DNA of 64,000 nucleotides, taken from NCBI RefSeq assembly GCF_964059125.1, contig NZ_OZ060395.1:111070-175069 (forward strand), read 5' to 3'. Source of the stretch: Buchnera aphidicola (Eriosoma lanigerum). GTDB lineage: Bacteria > Pseudomonadota > Gammaproteobacteria > Enterobacterales > Enterobacteriaceae. Positions 30,976 to 42,435 of this stretch are shown piece by piece (positions within the stretch are counted from its first letter, which is position 1; each line of letters begins with the position of its first letter). Under the pieces are notes generated by a model. That model searched no databases, was not told the origin of the DNA, and saw nothing but the letters and a program-made list of their open reading frames with translations. The translations under genes were made by a program, and so were the position numbers.

Positions 30976-31788
30976 TTGAATAAAAAATTATATTTAGGTC
31001 ACAACCCATCTAGATATTTTGGACAAAATTTTCTTATTGATCAAAAAATTATCCAAAAGATAGTTCATTGTATTAATCCAAAAAAAAACGAATTATTAGT
31101 AGAAATTGGTCCTGGTTTAGGTGCTTTAACAAAATTAATATCAGTTTTAATTGATGAATTAATTGTGATTGAAATTGATCCAATTTTAGTATATCGATTA
31201 AAACAACATCATTTTTCAAATAAATTATTTTTTTTTCTTCAAGACGTATTATCTTTTAATTTTCTAGAATTATTTCATCAAAAAAATAAATATATCAGAT
31301 TAGTTGGTAATATTCCTTATAACATTTCTACTAAATTAATTTTCTATATTATACAATTTTCTAGAATTTTTTATGATGTTCATTTTATGTTGCAGAAAGA
31401 AGTAGCTGATCGTTTATTAGCAAAACCTAATGATAAAAAATATAGTCGATTAAGTGTAATAATACAATATTTTTTTGATATAAAATTATTATTAAATATA
31501 TTACCAAAATCATTTTTTCCAATACCAAAAGTACATTCTTCTTTTCTGAAATTTACTCCTTACAGTGTTGCACCATATTATTTAAAAAATATCAATTGTT
31601 TATTTTTAGTGACAAGATTAGCCTTTGAAAAAAGAAGAAAAATTGTTAAAAATAGTTTAGGTTCATTAATTAATGAAATAAATTTAATCAAATTAAATAT
31701 TTCTCCTGGTATTCGAGCGGAGAACTTGACGGTATTACAGTATTGTACTTTAGCAAATTATATATTTGATAATAATTTATATAAATAA
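30976..31788 (+). CDS. rsmA: 16S rRNA A1518/A1519 dimethyltransferase (KsgA)
   Basis: Dimethylates two adenosines in helix 45 of 16S rRNA late in 30S assembly. From a TTG at 30976 it has 270 residues (E. coli 273) with exactly the E. coli spacing to RYFGQNFLID; AAGAGA lies about 8 bases upstream. An ORF opens at 30934, but that extension has no family counterpart. SAM motif I VEIGPGLGALT, catalytic motif NIPYNIS (about 113), and FEKRRKIVKNSLG near the C-terminus. In E. coli pdxA lies between surA and rsmA and apaG follows; both are lost here. Confidence 0.95.
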   Translation: MNKKLYLGHNPSRYFGQNFLIDQKIIQKIVHCINPKKNELLVEIGPGLGALTKLISVLIDELIVIEIDPILVYRLKQHHFSNKLFFFLQDVLSFNFLELFHQKNKYIRLVGNIPYNISTKLIFYIIQFSRIFYDVHFMLQKEVADRLLAKPNDKKYSRLSVIIQYFFDIKLLLNILPKSFFPIPKVHSSFLKFTPYSVAPYYLKNINCLFLVTRLAFEKRRKIVKNSLGSLINEINLIKLNISPGIRAENLTVLQYCTLANYIFDNNLYK

Positions 31789-31904
31789 TTATTTTTTTTG
31801 TTTTAATAAATAAATTTTATTTTGTATTATTTTATTAATTTATAATAATATATAAAAAATCAAATATTGTAAATAGTAAAAATATTTTATTAGGATAAAA
31901 GTAT

Positions 31905-32717
31905 ATGAGTACATATTTAATTGGAGATGTTCATGGTTGTTATAATCAATTACAAGCATTGTTGAATCAAGTTTCTTTTAATAAAGATAAAGATATTCTT
32001 TGGTTCACTGGTGATTTAATTGCTAGAGGTTCTTCTTCTTTAGAAGTTTTACAATTTATTTATTCTCTTGGGAAAGTAGCTAAAGTTGTATTAGGTAATC
32101 ATGACTTATATTTAATTTCTGTATATTCAGGTATTAAACAATCATATGCATGTGATAATATCGTTTCTTTATTACAACACCCGGAAATAGAAATTTTTAT
32201 TGATTGGTTACGGAATTGTCCTTTAGTAATAGTTGATGAAGAAAAAAAATTAATAATGTCTCATGCTGGAATTTTTCCTTATTGGAATTTATCTACAGCT
32301 TTACAATATGCTAGAGAAATTGAAAAGTATTTAAAAAGTGATAATTATATAGACTTCTTATCTCAAATGTATGGAGATATTCCGGATATATGGAATATAA
32401 ATTTAACTAAATTTGAATTATTACGGTTCAGCGTTAATGTGTTTACTCGTATGAGATATTGTTTCCTCAACGGAAGATTAGATTTTTCATGTAAAACTTC
32501 TCCTTTATCTGCACCTACAAATTTGTTACCTTGGTTTTTAATTAATACAAATATTCCTACAGGTTATTCGATTGTTTTTGGTCATTGGTCTACTTTACGA
32601 AATGTATCAACTCCAAAGAATATTATATCATTAGATACAGGTTGTTGTTGGGGATATGAATTAAGTATGTTAAGATGGGAAGATAAAATGTATTTTCAAC
32701 AATCTTTTCATACTTGA
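31905..32717 (+). CDS. apaH: Diadenosine tetraphosphatase (symmetrical)
   Basis: Hydrolyses Ap4A to two ADP and can remove Np4 caps from RNA. It has 270 residues (E. coli 280). Calcineurin-type metal motifs: GDVHGC (about 7), GDLIARG (about 36), GNHDLY (about 63) and MSHAGIFP; C-terminal FGHWSTL and LDTGCCWG. It ends only 6 bases before the convergent folA stop, so the two transcripts must overlap. Confidence 0.97.
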   Translation: MSTYLIGDVHGCYNQLQALLNQVSFNKDKDILWFTGDLIARGSSSLEVLQFIYSLGKVAKVVLGNHDLYLISVYSGIKQSYACDNIVSLLQHPEIEIFIDWLRNCPLVIVDEEKKLIMSHAGIFPYWNLSTALQYAREIEKYLKSDNYIDFLSQMYGDIPDIWNINLTKFELLRFSVNVFTRMRYCFLNGRLDFSCKTSPLSAPTNLLPWFLINTNIPTGYSIVFGHWSTLRNVSTPKNIISLDTGCCWGYELSMLRWEDKMYFQQSFHT

Positions 32718-32723
32718 TATACT

Positions 32724-33206
32724 TTATTTTCTTTTTAATATTTCAAAAGAGTAATAATTATTTATTTGTGTAGAATACATAATTTGATAGAACGTTCTTT
32801 TCCATAAGTTTATATGATATTTTGGAAAATAGACGTCACCTATAATGTGTTTATGAATGTGTGTTAAATATAATTGATTTGCATATTGTATAGTTTGAAG
32901 ATATAGTGTTCCACCTCCAATAATCATAACTTCTTTATTAAGTTTTTTTGCAAATAATAAAGCTTGACTAATAGAATTAGCCCATATAATTGTTTTTGAC
33001 TTAATTTTTGTTTTGCTAATAACAATATTGTTACGCATAGGTAATGGAACAGCAAGAGAATTCCATGTTAATCTTCCCATAATAATAGTTTTATGTAATG
33101 TATGATATTTAAACCATGATAAATCTTGAGGAAGATACCATGGTATTTGGTTGTTTTTTCCAATAACAAAATTTTGAGATAATGCTGCAATTATGCTAAT
33201 TTTCAT
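32724..33206 (-). CDS. folA: Dihydrofolate reductase
   Basis: Reduces dihydrofolate to tetrahydrofolate. It has 160 residues (E. coli 159). Conserved: IAALSQNFVIG, IPWYLPQDLSWF with the catalytic Asp (28), MGRLTW, IGGGTLY and LYLTHI. Convergent with apaH with no terminator between them. Confidence 0.97.
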   Translation of the reverse strand: MKISIIAALSQNFVIGKNNQIPWYLPQDLSWFKYHTLHKTIIMGRLTWNSLAVPLPMRNNIVISKTKIKSKTIIWANSISQALLFAKKLNKEVMIIGGGTLYLQTIQYANQLYLTHIHKHIIGDVYFPKYHINLWKRTFYQIMYSTQINNYYSFEILKRK

Positions 33207-33277
33207 ATATATTACTTAAAATGTGATGTATGTATTAATTAAAATATAAATATTATTTCATTTTTATTGAATTAATA

Positions 33278-36200
33278 TTATATTTCTTTATGTAGTTTTT
33301 GTATTGATATCACTGATTTAATGGGAATATAATTTAATGTCATAATAGTAGCAAATGCTCCATTTAAAGTTGTATCGTAATGTACTTTGTGTTGCAATGC
33401 ATTTTGAAAAATAATTTTTGCATCTTCAATAGTTTGATTTGTAGAAGTAGTGTTAACAATATAGACATATTCTCCATTTTTTAAGTGATCTTTAATATTT
33501 GGTCTTTTTTCATTAATTTTATTTACAATTCTTGAATGTATTCCTGATTTTTTTAATATTTTTGCAGTTCCTATAGTAGCATCAATTTTAAAACCATGAT
33601 TTTTTAATTTAATTGCTAAATTAATTATATTATTTTTATCAGTGTTTTGTACAGATAATAGTACTTTTCCTGAACTTTTTATACTAGTTTGAGCTCCTAG
33701 CATAGCTTTAGCGAAAGCTTCTGCAAAATTTTTACCTATTCCCATTACTTCTCCAGTAGAGCGCATTTCTGGACCCAATATAGGATTTGCTCCTGGAAAT
33801 TTATTAAAAGGTAATACTACTTCTTTTACGGAATAATATTTAGGTATGATTTCTTTTATATAGTTTTGATCAACTAATGTTTTACCACACATTACTTTTA
33901 CAGCTACTTTAGCTAATGGTATACCAGTGGCTTTAGATAAGAATGGAATAGTTCTAGATGCTCTAGGATTTACTTCAATGATATATATTTCATCATTTTT
34001 TATAGCAAACTGTACATTCATTAATCCATTAATTTTTAATTCAATTGCTAATTGTTCAACTTGTATTCTAATTTTGTTTTGTATTATTTGATTAATTGTA
34101 TATGGTGGAAGTGAACATGCAGAATCTCCAGAATGTATGCCAGCTTGTTCTACATGTTCCATAATTCCTCCTATGAGTATATTTTTTCCATCAAAAATAG
34201 CATCTACATCTACTTCTACAGCATTAGTAAGATATTGGTCTAGTAATATTGGTAATTTTGGATTATTTGAGTTGTTGTAGAAATTTGTGAAATATTCAAT
34301 TAATTGAGTTTCATTAAAAATAATTTGCATATCTCTACCTCCTAATACATATGATGGTCTGAGCATTATAGGATATCCTATATTTTTGGCTAGTAACATT
34401 GCATCTTTTATATTAGAAACAGTTCCGTTTTTTGGTTGTAATAAATTTAATTTATTTACTATTTTTTGAAAATAATTTCTATTTTCAGCTATATCAATAT
34501 TCTTAGGATCAGTACCAATAATAGGTATTCCTATTTTTTTAAGTGCAGTTGCTAATTTTAACGGGGTTTGTCCACCATATTGAATTATTATACCTTTTGG
34601 TTGTTCAATTCTTATAATTTCTAATACATGTTCTAGAGTAATTGGTTCAAAATATAAACGATTAGATATGTCGTAATCAGTAGAAACTGTTTCAGGATTG
34701 CAATTAATCATAATAGCTTGATAACCATCTTCTTGTAATGCTTGTGCAGCATGTACACAACAGTAATCAAATTCAATCCCCTGTCCTATTCTATTAGGTC
34801 CACTTCCTAATATTATAATTTTATTATTATTTTCATCAGGTTGAGATTCACATTCTTCTTCCCAAGTTGAATACATATATGCAGTATTACTACAAAATTC
34901 AGCTGAACATGTATCAATTCTTTTATATACAGGATGAATATTGAGTTTATAACGTAAATTTCTAATGTTTTTTTCTGTAGTATTAGTTAATTTTGCGATA
35001 CGTGAGTCTGAAAATCCTTTTTGTTTAATGTGATATAAAAATTTAAAATCAATTTTTTCAAATCCAGTTGTTTCTATTTTTTTTTCGTATTTGATTAAAT
35101 CCCATATTTGTATTAAAAACCATTTATCTATATGAGTTAAAAGGTAAACATCATGTATTGACATACCTATTCTAAAAGCATCTGCAATATACCATATACG
35201 TTCAGATCCAGGAATTTCTAATTCATATTTAATTTTTTTTATGGTATTTTCATTATTTAGATCATTAATTTTTGATTCAAATCCGCTAGATCCAATTTCT
35301 AATCCACATATAGCTTTTTGGATGGATTCTTGAAAAGATCGACCAATAGCCATAACTTCTCCTACTGATTTCATTTGTGTTGTTAATCGATCATTAGATT
35401 CTGGAAATTTTTCAAAGTTAAATCTAGGAATTTTAGTTACTATATAGTCTATAGATGGTTCAAAAGCTGCAGGCATATATGTATTAGTAATATCATTTTT
35501 TAATTCATCTAAGAAATATCCTACAGCTAATTTAGCTGAAATTTTAGCAATAGGAAAACCAGTAGCTTTTGATGCTAAAGCAGATGAACGAGATACTCTA
35601 GGATTCATTTCTATAACAATCATTTTCCCATTTTTAGGATTAATTGCAAATTGTACATTAGATCCACCAGATTCTACTCCTATTTCTTTTAATATATTGA
35701 TTGAAGCGTTACGCATAATTTGATATTCTTTATCTGTTAGAGTTTGTGCTGGAGCAATTGTAATAGAGTCTCCTGTATGTATTCCCATAGGATCTAAATT
35801 TTCAATGGAACATACAATTATACAATTGTTATTACTATCTCTTATAACTTCCATTTCATATTCCTTCCATCCTATTAATGATTCATCAATAAGTAATTCA
35901 TTTATAGGAGATAGTTCTAATCCCATTTTACATATTTTTGAAAATTCTTCTTTATTATAAGCAATTCCTCCTCCAGATCCTCCCATAGTAAAAGATGGTC
36001 TAATAATACAAGGAAATCCTACTTGTTTAGATATTTCTATTGCTTCTTTTATATTATGAGCAATACCACATTTTGCTGTTTGTAAATTAATTTTTTTCAT
36101 ACAATTTTCGAATAGACTACGATTTTCTGCTTTATTAATTGCCGAAATTGTAGTTCCGATTATTTGTACTTGGTATTTAGATAATATATTTTTTTGTTCT

Positions 36201-36505
36201 AGTTTTAAAGTACAATTTAAAGCTGTTTGTCCACCCATGGTTGGAAGTAAAGCATCTGGTTTTTCTTTTTCAATAATTTTACTTACAGTATACCAGTTAA
36301 TAGGCTCAATATATGTTGCATCAGCCATATTAGGATCAGTCATAATTGTTGCTGGATTTGAATTAACTAATATAACTCGATAATTTTCTTCTTTTAATGC
36401 TTTGCATGCTTGTGTACCAGAATAATCAAATTCACAGGCTTGTCCAATTATAATAGGACCTGCTCCTAAAATTAAAATAGATTTAATATCAGTTCTTTTC
36501 GGCAT
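33278..36505 (-). CDS. carB: Carbamoyl-phosphate synthase, large subunit
   Basis: Makes carbamoyl phosphate from bicarbonate, ATP and ammonia, feeding arginine and pyrimidine synthesis. It has 1075 residues (E. coli 1073). Two homologous ATP-grasp halves: first with [17 protein letters not shown] and [11 protein letters not shown], second with [15 protein letters not shown] and [11 protein letters not shown]; an MGS-like allosteric domain forms the C-terminus (about 940-1075). Downstream of carA by 38 bases, the usual carAB order. Confidence 0.98.
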   Translation of the reverse strand: MPKRTDIKSILILGAGPIIIGQACEFDYSGTQACKALKEENYRVILVNSNPATIMTDPNMADATYIEPINWYTVSKIIEKEKPDALLPTMGGQTALNCTLKLEQKNILSKYQVQIIGTTISAINKAENRSLFENCMKKINLQTAKCGIAHNIKEAIEISKQVGFPCIIRPSFTMGGSGGGIAYNKEEFSKICKMGLELSPINELLIDESLIGWKEYEMEVIRDSNNNCIIVCSIENLDPMGIHTGDSITIAPAQTLTDKEYQIMRNASINILKEIGVESGGSNVQFAINPKNGKMIVIEMNPRVSRSSALASKATGFPIAKISAKLAVGYFLDELKNDITNTYMPAAFEPSIDYIVTKIPRFNFEKFPESNDRLTTQMKSVGEVMAIGRSFQESIQKAICGLEIGSSGFESKINDLNNENTIKKIKYELEIPGSERIWYIADAFRIGMSIHDVYLLTHIDKWFLIQIWDLIKYEKKIETTGFEKIDFKFLYHIKQKGFSDSRIAKLTNTTEKNIRNLRYKLNIHPVYKRIDTCSAEFCSNTAYMYSTWEEECESQPDENNNKIIILGSGPNRIGQGIEFDYCCVHAAQALQEDGYQAIMINCNPETVSTDYDISNRLYFEPITLEHVLEIIRIEQPKGIIIQYGGQTPLKLATALKKIGIPIIGTDPKNIDIAENRNYFQKIVNKLNLLQPKNGTVSNIKDAMLLAKNIGYPIMLRPSYVLGGRDMQIIFNETQLIEYFTNFYNNSNNPKLPILLDQYLTNAVEVDVDAIFDGKNILIGGIMEHVEQAGIHSGDSACSLPPYTINQIIQNKIRIQVEQLAIELKINGLMNVQFAIKNDEIYIIEVNPRASRTIPFLSKATGIPLAKVAVKVMCGKTLVDQNYIKEIIPKYYSVKEVVLPFNKFPGANPILGPEMRSTGEVMGIGKNFAEAFAKAMLGAQTSIKSSGKVLLSVQNTDKNNIINLAIKLKNHGFKIDATIGTAKILKKSGIHSRIVNKINEKRPNIKDHLKNGEYVYIVNTTSTNQTIEDAKIIFQNALQHKVHYDTTLNGAFATIMTLNYIPIKSVISIQKLHKEI

Positions 36506-36543
36506 TTTTTATATTCTCGATAATAATAAATTTAGATAAATTA

Positions 36544-37689
36544 TTAAATTTTTTGCATAGAATAGATAAATTTATCAAATAATGATGATGCATCATGTGG
36601 TCCAGGACTAGCTTCAGGATGTCCTTGAAATCCAAATATTGGTTTATTCTTCCAATTTAAACCTTGTATAGTATGATCAAACAAAGAAATATGAGAAATT
36701 TTTAATTGTGCAGGAAGATTATTAGAATCTACTGTAAAACCATGATTTTGAGTGGTAATCATAACTTGTTTGGTATGAACATCCTGAACAGGATGATTAC
36801 TTCCGTGATGACCAAATTTCATTTTTATAATTTTAGCTCCACTAGCTAAAGCTAACAATTGATGACCAAGACAAATTCCAAACATTGGAATATTAGTATG
36901 TAAGAATTGTTTTATAGATTGAATAACATAATTACAAGGTCTAGGATCTCCTGGTCCATTAGAAAAAAAAATTCCATCTGGAATTAATTTTAATATAGTA
37001 TTTGGAGGAGTTTTTGCAGGTACAACAGTTAATTTACAATTGTAACTAATTAACGTGTTTAATATATTTTTTTTTATTCCAAAATCATATACTACTACAT
37101 GTAAACATTTTTTTTTGGTATTTATAGATTGATTTATTAGTATATTTTTATTAATATAATGATTTTTATAATTTAAGTTGTAAATTTTTTTTGTACTTAC
37201 TATTTTAGCTAAATCAACTTGTTTTAATCCATAAAATTTTTTTGCTTTAGTATATGCATAATCATAATTATTTTTATTGTACTGTTTTGTTAGAATACAT
37301 CCATTTTGTGATCCAGTTTTACGGAGTATATGAGTTAATTTTCTAGTATCAATATTAGAAATAGCTATTATTTTATTTTTTTTTAGGTAATTTTGTAAGC
37401 TTTGTTTGCTTCGATGATGACTAGAAATTAGTGAAAGATTACGAATAATTATTCCTTTAATATACGTTTGATTAGATTCTTGATCTTCATAATTAATTCC
37501 AACATTTCCAATATTTGGAAAAGTAAATGTTATAATTTGCTCGGTGTATGATGGATCTGTTAAAATTTCTTGATATCCGGTTATAGAAGTATTAAATACA
37601 ACTTCTCCTACTGTATATCCTTCTATTCCTATTGAATTTCCTTGAAAAACATGACCATCTTCTAATACTAATATACCTGATTTTTCCAA
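36544..37689 (-). CDS. carA: Carbamoyl-phosphate synthase, small subunit
   Basis: Glutamine amidotransferase subunit; 381 residues (E. coli 382). The class I triad is visible: Cys in FGICLGHQ (about 269), His and Glu in GFQGHPEASPGPHD. N-terminal domain with LEDGHVFQG and GEVVFNTSITGYQEILTDPSY. The upstream region (37690-37891) shows no recognisable ArgR or PyrI-type site. Confidence 0.98.
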   Translation of the reverse strand: MEKSGILVLEDGHVFQGNSIGIEGYTVGEVVFNTSITGYQEILTDPSYTEQIITFTFPNIGNVGINYEDQESNQTYIKGIIIRNLSLISSHHRSKQSLQNYLKKNKIIAISNIDTRKLTHILRKTGSQNGCILTKQYNKNNYDYAYTKAKKFYGLKQVDLAKIVSTKKIYNLNYKNHYINKNILINQSINTKKKCLHVVVYDFGIKKNILNTLISYNCKLTVVPAKTPPNTILKLIPDGIFFSNGPGDPRPCNYVIQSIKQFLHTNIPMFGICLGHQLLALASGAKIIKMKFGHHGSNHPVQDVHTKQVMITTQNHGFTVDSNNLPAQLKISHISLFDHTIQGLNWKNKPIFGFQGHPEASPGPHDASSLFDKFIYSMQKI

Positions 37690-37891
37690 AGTATCTCCAA
37701 TAAATAATTATAATTAATGATATTTTTGTATTTTTATTATTTTTAATTAATATTAAGATATTAAATCTTAGGTAATAAAAATATAATAATCAATTAAAAT
37801 AAATAGTTTATGTTAAATATTAATAATAACATATGATTTCATAAAATAAATATAATGAAATAGGATGTCTTGATAATTAACAATGAAACTA

Positions 37892-38695
37892 TTATATTTT
37901 TTTTTCTAATACATTTTGCATATTGAATAGTCCTGCATTATTATTTAAATGTAACCACATTGCAGATTGAATGGCTCCATTAGCAAAAATTGTTCTATCT
38001 TGAGCTTTATGAGTGATTTCTAGTTGTTCTCCTTGATGTGAATATATAATTGTATGTTCTCCAGGAAGATCACCCATTCTTAATGATAAAATTTCTATTT
38101 TTTTTTCTTTTTGAATTTCATTATAATCATTTTTTTTTAATTTTTGATTATTTTCTGAAAGGTTATTATTAATTATTTTTTTAATAGTAATGGAAGTACC
38201 AGAAGGAATGTCAATTTTTTTATTGTGATGTGATTCTATGATAGCAATTTCTGAATTATTTCCTATAATTTTAGTAGTGTTTTCAATTAATTTATATAAT
38301 ACATTCATTCCAATACTAAAATTATAAGAAAATACAATTCCTATTTTTTTTGATGCTTTTTTTATAATATTTTCTTCTTGTTTATTATATCCGGTAGTTC
38401 CAATTACAATTTTTTTTTTGTGTTCTATACAATATTGAATATATTCTGATATATATTTTGGGTGACTAAAATCAATTAGTATATCGAAATCAGCATTACT
38501 TTCTTTTAAATAATTTTTAATTGGAATGTCAACATCAATTAATTGTGGATTTTTTTCGGAATTATTTATGTATTGATTATGACTAATAGCGGTAGTTAAT
38601 TTTAATTGTTTATTTTTTTTTATTTCTTGAATGAGAATTTTTCCCATTCTACCTAAAGCACCTGAAATTGCAATTTTTAGAGGTTGTATGATCAT
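37892..38695 (-). CDS. dapB: 4-hydroxy-tetrahydrodipicolinate reductase
   Basis: Lysine and meso-diaminopimelate pathway enzyme; 267 residues (E. coli 273). NAD(P)-binding motif GALGRMGK near the N-terminus, then IDFSHP and VIGTTGY, and the active-site block ESHHNKKIDIPSGTS with the His-His and Lys residues. The last part, GDLPGEHTIIY and TFANGAI, matches the family. Supplies both peptidoglycan precursor and host lysine. The dapB-carA-carB order is as in E. coli, with a 202-base spacer. Confidence 0.97.
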   Translation of the reverse strand: MIIQPLKIAISGALGRMGKILIQEIKKNKQLKLTTAISHNQYINNSEKNPQLIDVDIPIKNYLKESNADFDILIDFSHPKYISEYIQYCIEHKKKIVIGTTGYNKQEENIIKKASKKIGIVFSYNFSIGMNVLYKLIENTTKIIGNNSEIAIIESHHNKKIDIPSGTSITIKKIINNNLSENNQKLKKNDYNEIQKEKKIEILSLRMGDLPGEHTIIYSHQGEQLEITHKAQDRTIFANGAIQSAMWLHLNNNAGLFNMQNVLEKKI

Positions 38696-39152
38696 AATTA
38701 TGTCCTATTAATATTACATCTTTTTAATAAATATCGTATATATATTTAAAATATTTGTATTAATTTTAAATAAATTAATTATATATTTTTAATATAATAA
38801 ATAATTTATATTGAATTTTTCATTGTTTTTCTATAAAAATAAATTTTTTACTATAGTTTAATAAGATTATTAATTTTATTTAATATTATATATTTTAATT
38901 TAAAATTATACTTTTATTTATTATGTTATTAGTTTGGTTTTACATTTTATATGTTAATTAAAATAAATTAGCATTATATAAAATATATATGCATATATAT
39001 ATATATTTTATGAATCATGAAGTATACTTATATATAGAATAAAAAATGATATTTATCTATTTTAATAATTTTTAAATATTATTGTAAGAAAGTGAATTTT
39101 ATATTTTTTAGTTTAATTTATAGTATGGTTAATTCATTATTATTAAATATAG
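38696..39152. other. A/T-only spacer between lspA and dapB
   Basis: 457 bases with no ORF or GC-containing structure. In E. coli fkpB, ispH and rihC lie between lspA and dapB; none is recognisable here. Confidence 0.5.
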
Positions 39153-39638
39153 TTATATATTATTATTTCTAATAGTATGGTGTACTTTATTAATAATGAT
39201 TAGGAATAATCCTGTTATTATACTAACATCAGATAAATTAAATATAAATATATGCCATTGATAGATATGTAAATCTATAAAATCTATTACAAATCCATAA
39301 TATATTCTATCAATGAAATTACCAATTCCTCCTGTAAAAATTAATAAATAACTATAATTATTATTTTTTTTAAATTGTATCCATACTATATAATTGATAA
39401 TTATAGTTAATATATTAATAATGTAATATTGTATAGAGATGTAGTAATCATGATTTAAAAAACCAAACATAATTCCAGTATTATGAATATATAGAATATT
39501 TAATATTGGTATAATATATTTATATTCATATAAATGAAAATTATGAATAATCCAATATTTAGTATATATATCTAATATTAATATATTAAAAAATAGTAAT
39601 ATTTTATTTATATTATTAACAATAAAATCGTGTTTCAC
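39153..39638 (-). CDS. lspA: Lipoprotein signal peptidase (signal peptidase II)
   Basis: Aspartic membrane protease that cleaves prolipoprotein signal peptides. It has 161 residues (E. coli 164), four hydrophobic segments, GTG start. Both catalytic Asp regions are visible: GGIGNFIDRIYYGFVIDFID and the FNLSD block. The start overlaps the end of ileS by 23 bases, the usual ileS-lspA coupling. The sequence is very rich in Ile, Tyr and Asn, showing mutational bias. Confidence 0.94.
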   Translation of the reverse strand: MKHDFIVNNINKILLFFNILILDIYTKYWIIHNFHLYEYKYIIPILNILYIHNTGIMFGFLNHDYYISIQYYIINILTIIINYIVWIQFKKNNNYSYLLIFTGGIGNFIDRIYYGFVIDFIDLHIYQWHIFIFNLSDVSIITGLFLIIINKVHHTIRNNNI

Positions 39639-42435
39639 CTATTCCTTCTGTATTTGATTGACATCTTATACAAATTTTTGTGTTTGTCAATTTTGATGAT
39701 ATCAGATTTGTAACATAATGCCAACATCGGTTGCATTTTTCTCCTTTTATACGTTCAATATGTATTTTTAATTCTGGAATACTATTATTTGATAATATTT
39801 TTTCAGGTGCTAAATCATATTTTTTTAATATTGCTTGAGAAGTCAGAAATATAAATTTTAATTCATTTCCTAAAGTAGATAATATATTAAATAAGTTGGA
39901 TTTAACGTATAGGGTAACAGAAGCTTCTAATGAATTTTTAATTATTTTTTTATTTCTTTTTGATTCTATTTCTTTATTAATTTCATTTTTAATTTTAATT
40001 AATATATTCCAGTGATAATTGGAAAGAATTTCTTTATCAGATAATTGAAATAATTTTGTGTACCACTGTTGAAAAAAAATTGTATTCTTATTTCCTGGTA
40101 TATATTCCCAAATTTCTTCAGCAGTAAATGATAAAATAGGTGCAATCCAACGAGTTAGAGCATGTATTATATGCCAAAATGTAGTTTGACAACTACGGTG
40201 AGCTAAACTATTTTTTTTTGTGGTATATTTACGATCTTTAATAATATCAAAATAAAATGCACTCATATCTATTGTACAAAAATGCATAATTTTTTGTAGT
40301 AATGAATGAAAGTTATAATTGTTGTATAATTTTATTATTTCTATTTGAGTAGAATAAGTTTTATCAATTGCCCATTTATCTAAAATAATCATATTTTCAG
40401 GAGTAATAAGATCGTTTTTTGGATCGAATTCATGTAAATTTGATAAAAGAAAGCGTGCTGTATTACGAATTTTTCGATAATTTTCTATTGATTGTTGTAA
40501 GATTTCATCTGATATAGATATATCTTTTGTATAGTCTGTTGAGGAAACCCATAAACGTAATACATCTGCTCCTAACGTATTAATTATATTATTTGGACTA
40601 AGAGAATTTCCTATAGATTTTGACATTTTTTTTCCTAATCCATCTACTGCAAATCCATGTGTTAATACTGAAGAATAAGGAGCTTGATTTTTAATTGCTG
40701 TGCTAATAATTAAAGAAGACATAAACCAACCCCTATGTTGATCCGATCCTTCTACATAAATATTTGCTTTATCTTTATTTTTAAAATATGGTTTATTTAT
40801 GATAAAATTTTGGCTAGATCCTGAATCAAACCATACATCTAGTATATCTTTTGATTTTTGATATTCTTTATCTGAATCACCTAACAGTTCTTTTTTATTT
40901 AATTTCCACCATGCTTCTATTCCGTGTACTTCAATTAATTTTGCTATTTTTTCCATGAATTCGGTTGTATTTGGATGTATTTTACCTGTTTGTTTGTGTG
41001 TAAATATAGTAATTGGAACACCCCATTTTCTTTGTCTAGATATACACCAGTCAGGTCTATTTATTAACATTGATTGAATTCGATTTAATCCCCAATCTGG
41101 AATCCATTTTACTTTTTTTACAATTTTTAATGCTTTTGATTGTAATTCTTTTTGAGACATACTAATAAACCATTGTGGAGTAGTTCTAAAAATAATCGGT
41201 GTTTTATGTCTCCAACAATGTGGATAACTATGTATAATGTTTTCTACTGATAATAATATATTATTTTCTTTTAGAATTTCTAAAATTAATGATTCAGAAT
41301 TTTTGATGTTGTTTCCGCTTAATTGAGGAAGTACATTATTAACATATATCCCTTTAGAATTAACTAAATTAATTGGTTGAATTCCATATGGTTTAGCAGC
41401 TATAAAATCATCTATTCCATGATCAGGAGCAGTATGAACGGAGCCTGTTCCCAGATCTTTCGAAACATGATCAGATAATATTACAGGTATCTGTAAATTT
41501 AATAAAGGATGTTGAACTTTTATAAATTCAAGATCTTTACCTAAAATATTTCCAATAATCTTCCATTGTTTGATGTTTATTTGTTTCATAATTTTATTGC
41601 TAAGATTATCTAATACAATTAACACTTCTGTTGGGGTTTCAATCAATTGATATTGATATTTAGCATGTACAGAAATAGCTTGACTGGATGGTAATGTCCA
41701 TGTAGTTGTAGTCCAGATTAAAAAGTATATATTTTTTTTTATTTTATTTTTGTTTAATTGATTATAAATTAAATTTTTATCATTAATTTTTAGTTTAAAT
41801 AATATAGAAGTAGATTTTTTTTCATTATATTCTACTTCAGCATCAGCTAAAGATGATTCACAATTTAAACACCAATGAACAGGTTTGAATCCTTGATATA
41901 TATTCCCATTATTAATAATTTTTGCAAGTGTACGCACAATATCAGCTTCAGATGAATAGTCCATTGTAAGATATGGATTTTCCCAATCTCCTAATATTCC
42001 TAATCTAATAAAGTCTTTTTTTTGATTTTCTACTTGATCATTAGCATATATTCTGCATAATGTACGAAATTCTTTGTCTGATATATGATCAGTTTGTTTT
42101 TTTTTTATAATTTTTTCTACTTGTTGTTCAATTGGTAAACCATGACAGTCCCAACAAGGGATATAAGGAGCATCAAATCCAGATAGATTTTTTGATTTTA
42201 AAATGATATCCTTTAATATTTTATTTATGGCATGTCCTATATGAATATTTCCATTTGCATATGGAGGACCATCATGAAGAAAAAATACTGGTTTACCTTT
42301 TTGTTGATTCCTAATATTTATGTATATATTGTTTTTTTTCCATTTTTGAAGTATTTGGATTTCTTTTTTTGGTAAATTTCCTTTCATAGAAAATTTGGTT
42401 TTTGGTAAATTTAGAGTAGTTTTATAATCATTCAT
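39616..42435 (-). CDS. ileS: Isoleucyl-tRNA synthetase
   Basis: Charges tRNA-Ile. It has 939 residues (E. coli 938). HIGH in ANGNIHIGHAINKIL (about 58-72), KMSKS in GKKMSKSIGN (about 600), and a C-terminal zinc site with CNRCWHY and CIRCQSN. The CP1 editing domain looks intact: the Thr-rich WTTTTWTLPSS strand and the Asp in HTAPDHGIDD are kept, unlike the editing sites of ThrRS and PheRS in this window. It must charge the minor tRNA-Ile only after TilS modification. Confidence 0.98.
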   Translation of the reverse strand: MNDYKTTLNLPKTKFSMKGNLPKKEIQILQKWKKNNIYINIRNQQKGKPVFFLHDGPPYANGNIHIGHAINKILKDIILKSKNLSGFDAPYIPCWDCHGLPIEQQVEKIIKKKQTDHISDKEFRTLCRIYANDQVENQKKDFIRLGILGDWENPYLTMDYSSEADIVRTLAKIINNGNIYQGFKPVHWCLNCESSLADAEVEYNEKKSTSILFKLKINDKNLIYNQLNKNKIKKNIYFLIWTTTTWTLPSSQAISVHAKYQYQLIETPTEVLIVLDNLSNKIMKQINIKQWKIIGNILGKDLEFIKVQHPLLNLQIPVILSDHVSKDLGTGSVHTAPDHGIDDFIAAKPYGIQPINLVNSKGIYVNNVLPQLSGNNIKNSESLILEILKENNILLSVENIIHSYPHCWRHKTPIIFRTTPQWFISMSQKELQSKALKIVKKVKWIPDWGLNRIQSMLINRPDWCISRQRKWGVPITIFTHKQTGKIHPNTTEFMEKIAKLIEVHGIEAWWKLNKKELLGDSDKEYQKSKDILDVWFDSGSSQNFIINKPYFKNKDKANIYVEGSDQHRGWFMSSLIISTAIKNQAPYSSVLTHGFAVDGLGKKMSKSIGNSLSPNNIINTLGADVLRLWVSSTDYTKDISISDEILQQSIENYRKIRNTARFLLSNLHEFDPKNDLITPENMIILDKWAIDKTYSTQIEIIKLYNNYNFHSLLQKIMHFCTIDMSAFYFDIIKDRKYTTKKNSLAHRSCQTTFWHIIHALTRWIAPILSFTAEEIWEYIPGNKNTIFFQQWYTKLFQLSDKEILSNYHWNILIKIKNEINKEIESKRNKKIIKNSLEASVTLYVKSNLFNILSTLGNELKFIFLTSQAILKKYDLAPEKILSNNSIPELKIHIERIKGEKCNRCWHYVTNLISSKLTNTKICIRCQSNTEGIGETRFYC

